A stretch of 18,651 nucleotides of DNA. Source: an uncultured Bacilli bacterium. GTDB taxonomy: Bacteria > Bacillota_I > Bacilli_A > RF39 > UBA660. The notes under the pieces were generated by a model, which searched no databases, was not told the origin of the DNA, and was given only the letters and a program-made list of their open reading frames with translations. The translations under genes were made by a program, and so were the position numbers. How positions within the stretch are numbered: position 1 is the stretch's first letter; the number at the start of each line of letters is the position of its first letter. Below, in pieces: positions 12,940 to 18,651 of the stretch. The DNA lies in assembly GCA_934101225.1 (NCBI GenBank), contig CAKOQK010000024.1, forward strand, positions 1-18,651. Direction: 5' to 3'.

Positions 12940-14037
12940 ATGAAAATCACTAATTTGAAATTAACAAATTTTAGAAATTATGAAAATTTAAATTTACATT
13001 TTTCGAATTATAAAAATATAATAATTGGAAATAATGGATTGGGTAAGACAAATATAGTTGAAGCTATATATTATTTATCAATAACTAAATCATTTAGAAC
13101 TAATAATCAAGATGTGTTAATAAGAGAAAATAGTGATTTTGCTGTAATTGAAGCAACTGTACTTAACAAAATAAAGAATAAATATAGGGTAGTTATAACA
13201 AAAGATGGGAAGAAGATTAAAATTGATAATCAAGAAATAACTAAATTATCAGATTATATATCTAAAGTTAATGTAGTTCTTTTTAATAGAGATGATATGA
13301 AGTTAATTAAAGATAATCCTTCTGTACATCGTAAACTTATTAATATGGATTTGTCTGGTTTTAATAATAATTATTTACGACTGCTTAGTTTATATAATAA
13401 GATTCTTAAGCAAAGAAATAGTTATTTAAAGATTTTGAAAAATAAAATGGCCGATTATGATGATTATTTAGATATTATAACTAATAAGTTAATTGAAGTT
13501 GGGCTCCAAATTAATAAGATTAGATTTGATTATATTAGTGAAATTAATTTATATTTGAACCATATTTTTAATAAATCAGTTAAAAAAGGTGATCTTTATT
13601 TAAAATATGTGTCTAATTATAATGAAAAGAGTTATGAAGATTTGTTAAGGGATTATAAGAAATCTTTTAATAGAGATGTAAATTATGGTGTTACTAATAT
13701 AGGTGTTCATTTGGATGATTATATTTTTGAACTAGATGGAAAACTGGCTAAAGAATATTTATCTGAGGGAGAGCAAAAGAGTGCAGTTATTGCATTTAAA
13801 TTATCAGAGGTTAAGTATTGTATGAATAAAATGAATACAACACCGATTTTAATTTTGGATGATTTATTTAGTGAACTAGATGAGAAAAAGATTAATAAAA
13901 TTATTGGTTCATTTAATAAAAATTTTCAAATTTTTATAACGACAACAGATATTAAGCATTTAAATAAGAAATTGCTTAATGATTGTACATTAATTAAGTT
14001 AACAGAAAAGAAAGTAGAGGTTATAGATTATGAATAG
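12940..14037 (+). CDS. recF: DNA replication and repair protein RecF
   Basis: RecF is an SMC-like ATPase that works with RecO and RecR to load RecA at gapped DNA. Its 365 residues match the family. Walker A appears as GNNGLGKT (about 30-37), with the typical opening KLTNFRNYENL just before it. The ABC signature is YLSEGEQKS (about 272-280) and Walker B is ILILDDLFSELDE (about 302-314). The ATG at 12940 follows AAGAGGG. It leads the recF-gyrB-gyrA operon with its own promoter and overlaps gyrB by 8 bases, implying coupled translation. Its position after dnaN is the usual one, apart from the ComK-like gene placed between them. Confidence 0.97.
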   Translation: MKITNLKLTNFRNYENLNLHFSNYKNIIIGNNGLGKTNIVEAIYYLSITKSFRTNNQDVLIRENSDFAVIEATVLNKIKNKYRVVITKDGKKIKIDNQEITKLSDYISKVNVVLFNRDDMKLIKDNPSVHRKLINMDLSGFNNNYLRLLSLYNKILKQRNSYLKILKNKMADYDDYLDIITNKLIEVGLQINKIRFDYISEINLYLNHIFNKSVKKGDLYLKYVSNYNEKSYEDLLRDYKKSFNRDVNYGVTNIGVHLDDYIFELDGKLAKEYLSEGEQKSAVIAFKLSEVKYCMNKMNTTPILILDDLFSELDEKKINKIIGSFNKNFQIFITTTDIKHLNKKLLNDCTLIKLTEKKVEVIDYE

Positions 14038-15955
14038 TAATGAAGAATATAATGAAAGTGATATTCAGGTTTTAGAAGGTTTAGAGGCCGTCAGAAAAAG
14101 ACCAGGAATGTATATTGGTACTACTGATATTAAGGGATTACATCATTTAGTATGGGAAATAGTAGATAACTCAATAGATGAAGCTCTTGCAGGTTATTGT
14201 AAAAATATTGAAATTATTATCAATAAAGATAATTCCATAACTGTTAAAGATGATGGTCGTGGTATTCCAGTTGGAATTCATCCAAAAACTGGTATTTCAA
14301 CGGTTGAAACAGTTTATACAGTATTACATGCTGGTGGTAAATTTGGTGGCGGAGGATACAAGGTATCTGGTGGTTTACATGGTGTAGGTGCATCTGTTGT
14401 TAATGCGCTATCAAAATGGGTTACTGTTACTGTTTATAAAGATTGTAAGATTTATGAGGCAAAGTTTGTAAATGGTGGAAAAATAGCTCAAAAATTAACT
14501 GTAATAGGTGAATGTGAACCTAATAGAACGGGAACAACGGTTAGTTTTAAACCGGATCCAGATATTTTTGATACTGATGTGTATGATTATGAAACTTTAA
14601 AGGTAAGAGTTAGAGAACTTGCATTTTTAAATAGAGGTCTAAAGATTACTTTAAGAGATGATAGAGATGATGAGGATACAACTGGTGATTCTTTCCATTA
14701 TGAGGGTGGTATTAGTGAGTATGTTAGATTCTTAAATCAAAATAAGACTCCTATTCATGAAGATATAATTCATTTACAGGGTGAAGAAGATGGTGTATTC
14801 TTTGAGGTTGCAATGCAATATAACGATGGGTACACTGATAATATTTACTCTTTTGTAAATAATATTAATACTCATGATGGTGGAACTCATGAAGAAGGTG
14901 TAAGAAGAGCATTAACAAGGGTAATTAATAATTATGCTAGAAAGATTAATGCTTTAAAGGAAAAGGATGATTCTTTAACTGGTGATGATGTTAAAGAGGG
15001 ATTAACTATGATTGTTTCTTGTAAACATCCAAATCCACAGTTTGAAGGACAAACTAAAGGTAGACTTGGTAACTCTGAGGTAAGAAAACTTGCTGATAGT
15101 GTTTTCTCTAAAGGTTTTGAAAGATTTTTAATGGAAAATCCTCAAGATGCAAAGATTATTATTGATAAATGTATTTTAGCATCTCGTGCAAGACTTGCTG
15201 CTAAGAGGGCTAGAGAAACAACTAGAAAAAGTGATTTAGCAATTACAAATTTCTTTGGTAAATTATCTGATTGTAAGAGTAAAGATCCTAGTTTTTCTGA
15301 AATTTTTATAGTCGAGGGAGATAGTGCCGGTGGTTCTGCTAAAAAGGGTAGAGATTCAATGACTCAAGCAATTCTTCCACTTAGAGGTAAAATTCTAAAC
15401 GTAGAAAAAGCTAGACTTGATAGAGCACTTGGTAATGAAGAAATTAGAACTATTATTACTGCATTTGGTACTGGTATTGGTCAAGAATTTAATTTAGAAA
15501 AATTAAGATATCATAAAATCATTATAATGACCGATGCCGATGTCGATGGTGATCATATTCGTGTACTTTTATTAACTTTATTTTATCGTTTCTTTAAGCC
15601 TATTATTGAAGCTGGACATGTTTATGCTGCTCAACCTCCTCTTTTTAGAATTCAACATGGAAAAATTAGAAAATATGTATTAACTGATGATGAAAAAGAA
15701 AAATATTTAAGTACTTTACCTGAAAATGTTAGAGATAAAGCACAAATAACTCGTATGAAAGGTTTAGGAGAGATGGATGCTGAAGAATTAAATGAAACAA
15801 CTATGGATATTAATCAAAGAGTTTTAAGACAAATTTCTTTAGATGATGCTATTTTGGCTGATCAAATATTTACTCAATTAATGGGTGATGAGGTTGAACC
15901 TAGACGTCAATTTATAGAAGAAAATGCAAAATATGTAGATAATTTAGATATTTAG
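14030..15955 (+). CDS. gyrB: DNA gyrase subunit B
   Basis: This is the ATPase subunit of gyrase, which introduces negative supercoils ahead of replication forks. Its 641 residues are normal for Gram-positive GyrB. The GHKL ATP site shows EIVDNSIDEALAG, DDGRGIPVG and GGLHGVGASVVNALS. The TOPRIM domain carries IVEGDSAGGSAKKGRD, with catalytic Glu429, and the metal-binding TDADVDGDH (Asp502, Asp504, Asp506). The C terminus GDEVEPRRQFIEENA is typical of GyrB rather than ParE. The ATG at 14030 lies inside the end of recF, and gyrA starts 13 bases after the stop. The gyrB stop codon TAG is immediately followed by the bases that form the gyrA ribosome-binding site. No resistance-type change was noted in the motifs read. 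Confidence 0.98.
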   Translation: MNSNEEYNESDIQVLEGLEAVRKRPGMYIGTTDIKGLHHLVWEIVDNSIDEALAGYCKNIEIIINKDNSITVKDDGRGIPVGIHPKTGISTVETVYTVLHAGGKFGGGGYKVSGGLHGVGASVVNALSKWVTVTVYKDCKIYEAKFVNGGKIAQKLTVIGECEPNRTGTTVSFKPDPDIFDTDVYDYETLKVRVRELAFLNRGLKITLRDDRDDEDTTGDSFHYEGGISEYVRFLNQNKTPIHEDIIHLQGEEDGVFFEVAMQYNDGYTDNIYSFVNNINTHDGGTHEEGVRRALTRVINNYARKINALKEKDDSLTGDDVKEGLTMIVSCKHPNPQFEGQTKGRLGNSEVRKLADSVFSKGFERFLMENPQDAKIIIDKCILASRARLAAKRARETTRKSDLAITNFFGKLSDCKSKDPSFSEIFIVEGDSAGGSAKKGRDSMTQAILPLRGKILNVEKARLDRALGNEEIRTIITAFGTGIGQEFNLEKLRYHKIIIMTDADVDGDHIRVLLLTLFYRFFKPIIEAGHVYAAQPPLFRIQHGKIRKYVLTDDEKEKYLSTLPENVRDKAQITRMKGLGEMDAEELNETTMDINQRVLRQISLDDAILADQIFTQLMGDEVEPRRQFIEENAKYVDNLDI

Positions 15956-15968
15956 GAGGTGTTTTGAT

Positions 15969-18545
15969 ATGAATAATGAAGAAAATGAAAATATAATTGA
16001 TACTACAAACGTAGATACTAATGAAGATTTAGTTACTCATGAAGAAATAGTTGATGATAATATTAAGGTAAATAATGATTCAACTGATGATTTTAGTGGT
16101 GTATTTCATGAAAGAGATTCTAGAGATGTTAATAATATTGTTACTGAGGTCAAGGATTCGTTTTTAAGATACTCTATGAGTGTTATTACATCTCGTGCTT
16201 TACCAGACTTAAGAGATGGTTTAAAACCTGTTCACAGACGTATTTTATGGTCTATGTATGAGGAAGGTAATACTCCTGATAAACCTCATAGAAAATCAGC
16301 TACAACTGTTGGTAATGTTATGGGGCATTATCATCCACATGGTGACTCTTCAATTTATGAAGCAATGGTAAGACTTGCACAGGATTTTAGTCAAAGATAT
16401 ACTTTAGTTGATGGACACGGAAACTTTGGTAATATTGATGGTGATGGAGCTGCTGCTTACCGTTATACTGAGGCTAGATTATCAAAATTATCTCTTGAAT
16501 TATTAAGAGATATTAATAAAGATACTGTTGATTTTATGCCTAACTTTGATGAAACTTTAAAAGAACCCAAGGTTTTACCTAGTAAATTTCCAAATGTACT
16601 TGTAAATGGAACAATGGGTATAGCGGTTGGTATGGCAACTAATATTCCTCCTCATAATTTAGGAGAAGTAATTGATGGATGTGTTGCTTATATTGATAAT
16701 CCTGATATTGATACTTTAGGTTTAATGCAATATATTAAAGGACCTGATTTTCCAACTGGTGGTATTATTTTAGGAAATTCTGGTATTAAACAAGCTTATG
16801 AAACTGGTAGGGGAACGATTACTATTAGAAGTAGAGCTGAAATTGAGGAAAAGGGAACGCATTCTAATATTGTTATTACTGAAGTTCCTTATGGTGTTAA
16901 TACTAGTGAACTTAAAAATAAAGTTGCTGAACTCGTTCATAACAAGATTATTGATGGTATTACTGATTATCATACTGATTTAAAGGATGGAGTTAAAATT
17001 ACTATTACTTTAAAGAAGGACGCTAATGCACAGGTTGTTTTAAATAAATTATTTAAACATACTCAATTTCAAGTTAATTATAGTATTATCTTTTTAATGC
17101 TTGATCAAGGTGTTCCACGTACTTTGGGATTAAAATCTATTATTTCTAAGTATATAGATCATCAAAAAGAGGTTATTATTAGAAGAACTAAGTTTGATTT
17201 GAAAAAGAGTGAGGCTAGAGTTCATATTTTAGAAGGTTATAAGATTGCTCTTGATAATATTGATGAGGTTATTAAGGTTATTAAGACATCTGAAACCGAT
17301 GAAATCGCTAAAAAGACTTTAATGGATAGATTTTTCTTATCTCAAATTCAAGCTGAAAGTATTTTAGAATTAAAGTTAAGACGTTTGACTGGTTTAGAAA
17401 GAAGTAAGATTGAAGAGGAATTAAAGTCATTATTAGAACTAATTGAGGAATTGAAATCAATTTTAGCTAGTGAAGAAAAAGTTTTAAACATTATAAAACA
17501 AGAATTATTAGATATTAAGAATAGATATTCTGATGATAGACGTACTTCTATAGATATGACTGCTATTGATTATATTGAAGATGAGTCTTTGATTCCAAAT
17601 GAAAATATAGTTATTTCTTTAACATCTAAAGGATATATTAAGAGAACTACTTCTGAAACTTATAAGATTCAAAATAGAGGTGGTGTAGGTGTAAAGGGAA
17701 TGTCAACTAACGAGGAAGATTATGTCGAGTATATGTCAAATTTAATGTCTCATGATTATGTATTATTATTTACTAATAAGGGTAAGGTTTATAAGATTAA
17801 AGGATATGAAGTTCCTGAATTTAGTAGAACTTCTAAGGGATTACCAATTATTAATTTATTACAAATAGATAAAGATGAATATGTAACTTCAATGCTTACT
17901 TATTCTAGAAATGATAGTGCTAAATATTTACTATTTGCTACTAAGAAGGGTATCGTTAAGAAGACTGCTATTGAGGAATTTGATAATATTAGAAAATCTG
18001 GTAAGATTTGTATTAGTTTAAGAGATAATGATGAATTGATTGGCGTTAAGAAAACTGATGGTGAATGTGATGTTGTTCTTGCTTCATCAGCTGGTAGAGT
18101 TGTATTATTCAATGAGTCTGATATTAGAATGATGGGTAGAACTGCTTCTGGAGTTAAAGGAATTAATCTTGGTGATGAGCTATGTGTTGGAGTTGAAACT
18201 ACTAAGGAATCTGATAATATTGTAATTGTTACTGAAAAAGGTTATGGTAAATTAACATTAGTTAGTGAATTTAGAAAAACTAGTAGAGGTAGCAAGGGAG
18301 TTAAGGCTTTAAATATTACTGATAAGAATGGTGGTATTGCTGCAATTAAACGTGTAGAAGATAATTGTGATTTAATGATTATTACAAATGAGGGTATTAT
18401 TATTAGAATTCCTCTTGATCAATTAAGTCAATTAGGTAGAGTTACTCAAGGAACTAGACTTATTAATCTAAAAAATGAACAAAAAGTAGCAGCTATAAGC
18501 TTAATTTTAAAGAATAATGATGAAAATATCGATATAAATGAGTAA
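15969..18545 (+). CDS. gyrA: DNA gyrase subunit A
   Basis: This is the DNA-cleaving subunit of gyrase. Its 858 residues begin with an acidic extension of about 45 residues before the usual N-terminal start (VKDSFLRYSMSVITSRALPD). The start is well supported by AGGAGGTG 7 bases upstream, so the extension is real. The winged-helix domain has YHPHGDSSIYEAM, with Ser127 and Glu131 at the two main quinolone-resistance positions, both wild-type-like. The catalytic tyrosine is Tyr166 in AYRYTEAR. The C-terminal beta-pinwheel follows. Its GyrA box reads QNRGGVG (about 568-574), with Val where Arg or Lys is usual. Gene order behind gyrB favours GyrA over ParC. The operon terminator includes the stop codon. 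Confidence 0.97.
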   Translation: MNNEENENIIDTTNVDTNEDLVTHEEIVDDNIKVNNDSTDDFSGVFHERDSRDVNNIVTEVKDSFLRYSMSVITSRALPDLRDGLKPVHRRILWSMYEEGNTPDKPHRKSATTVGNVMGHYHPHGDSSIYEAMVRLAQDFSQRYTLVDGHGNFGNIDGDGAAAYRYTEARLSKLSLELLRDINKDTVDFMPNFDETLKEPKVLPSKFPNVLVNGTMGIAVGMATNIPPHNLGEVIDGCVAYIDNPDIDTLGLMQYIKGPDFPTGGIILGNSGIKQAYETGRGTITIRSRAEIEEKGTHSNIVITEVPYGVNTSELKNKVAELVHNKIIDGITDYHTDLKDGVKITITLKKDANAQVVLNKLFKHTQFQVNYSIIFLMLDQGVPRTLGLKSIISKYIDHQKEVIIRRTKFDLKKSEARVHILEGYKIALDNIDEVIKVIKTSETDEIAKKTLMDRFFLSQIQAESILELKLRRLTGLERSKIEEELKSLLELIEELKSILASEEKVLNIIKQELLDIKNRYSDDRRTSIDMTAIDYIEDESLIPNENIVISLTSKGYIKRTTSETYKIQNRGGVGVKGMSTNEEDYVEYMSNLMSHDYVLLFTNKGKVYKIKGYEVPEFSRTSKGLPIINLLQIDKDEYVTSMLTYSRNDSAKYLLFATKKGIVKKTAIEEFDNIRKSGKICISLRDNDELIGVKKTDGECDVVLASSAGRVVLFNESDIRMMGRTASGVKGINLGDELCVGVETTKESDNIVIVTEKGYGKLTLVSEFRKTSRGSKGVKALNITDKNGGIAAIKRVEDNCDLMIITNEGIIIRIPLDQLSQLGRVTQGTRLINLKNEQKVAAISLILKNNDENIDINE

Positions 18546-18559
18546 TTTATATCGTTTTT
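18530..18559 (+). terminator. intrinsic terminator of recF-gyrB-gyrA
   Basis: CGATATAAAT (18530-18539) and ATTTATATCG (18545-18554) are perfect 10-bp arms around GAGTA, followed by TTTTT (18555-18559). The gyrA stop codon (18543-18545) lies across the loop and stem. The stem is symmetric, but the T-run supports plus-strand termination. Confidence 0.85.
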
Positions 18560-18575
18560 CTTTTGATTTAAAAAG

Positions 18576-18584
18576 TTTTCCACA
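18576..18584 (+). other. DnaA-box-like site downstream of gyrA
   Basis: TTTTCCACA is the same one-mismatch variant that dominates oriC. It lies about 9 kb from the main cluster, just after the gyrA terminator. It may titrate DnaA or regulate a gene beyond the window. Confidence 0.4.
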
Positions 18585-18607
18585 TTCTTTTTCTTTTCAA
18601 TACATAA

Positions 18608-18647
18608 ATTTTAGTTATATATTTATTAACATTTTAGTTATATATTT
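18608..18647 (+). repeat. 17-bp direct repeat with 23-bp period at the window end
   Basis: ATTTTAGTTATATATTT occurs at 18608-18624 and again at 18631-18647, with 6 bases between copies. The second copy ends four bases before the window edge, so the number of units is unknown. Confidence 0.6.
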
Positions 18648-18651
18648 TATA

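Noticed and set aside
1..18651. Alternative genetic code with TGA as Trp, as in Mycoplasma
   Set aside because: Conserved Trp positions are TGG, rnpA ends in TGA with the correct family length, and no conserved gene has internal TGA.
1..18651. CRISPR array, tRNA or rRNA genes
   Set aside because: No regularly spaced long repeats, cloverleaf sequences or rRNA-like conserved stretches were seen. The only regular arrays are the 10-bp x3 and 23-bp x2 repeats.

Overview
The window is a bacterial replication origin region (oriC) from a very AT-rich, low-GC Firmicute-type organism. The core order rsmG-mnmG-mnmE // jag-yidC-rnpA-rpmH <- oriC -> dnaA-dnaN-X-recF-gyrB-gyrA is the classical Bacilli arrangement. 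The standard genetic code fits: Trp is TGG, and TGA serves as a stop (rnpA). The AT-richness, the single lipoprotein-type YidC and the ComK-like gene suggest an uncultured or gut-type Bacilli lineage near Erysipelotrichales, RF39 or Acholeplasmatales. This placement is inference; no marker in the window fixes the species.

Left arm (minus strand, transcribed away from the origin). The left edge holds two strong hairpins that may be the end of a neighbouring gene or mobile element. Next come rsmG, mnmG and mnmE (16S rRNA m7G methylation and tRNA wobble-uridine modification), a tightly packed operon with its own extended -10 promoter. Between mnmE and jag lies an accessory block of about 3.2 kb. 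It holds a two-gene operon (an unrecognised helical protein and a tail-anchored HEVAH metalloprotease-like protein), an AT-rich gap with a possible decayed small gene, and one more unrecognised gene. The block is bounded by two copies of a 19-bp terminator-type sequence. Then come jag, yidC, rnpA and rpmH (RNA-binding protein, membrane insertase, RNase P protein, ribosomal protein L34).

Origin. DnaA boxes cluster upstream of dnaA (one perfect box at 9489-9497 plus several one-mismatch boxes). A second pair lies between dnaA and dnaN, followed by a TTA x4 tract that fits the DnaA-trio pattern. This is a bipartite origin of the Bacillus subtilis type.

Right arm (plus strand). dnaA and dnaN are followed by a strong terminator. 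A separately controlled gene then occupies the place where B. subtilis has yaaA (S4 domain). It encodes a 149-residue ComK-family protein, shorter at the C terminus than classical ComK, and has three 10-bp tandem repeats just upstream. recF, gyrB and gyrA form the last operon, with overlapping or closely spaced genes and a terminator that contains the gyrA stop codon. After gyrA there is another DnaA-box-like site and the start of a 23-bp-period direct repeat cut by the window end.

The most interesting items are the ComK-like gene in the dnaN-recF gap with its phased repeats, the repeat-bounded accessory block between jag and mnmE, and the DnaA-trio candidate.
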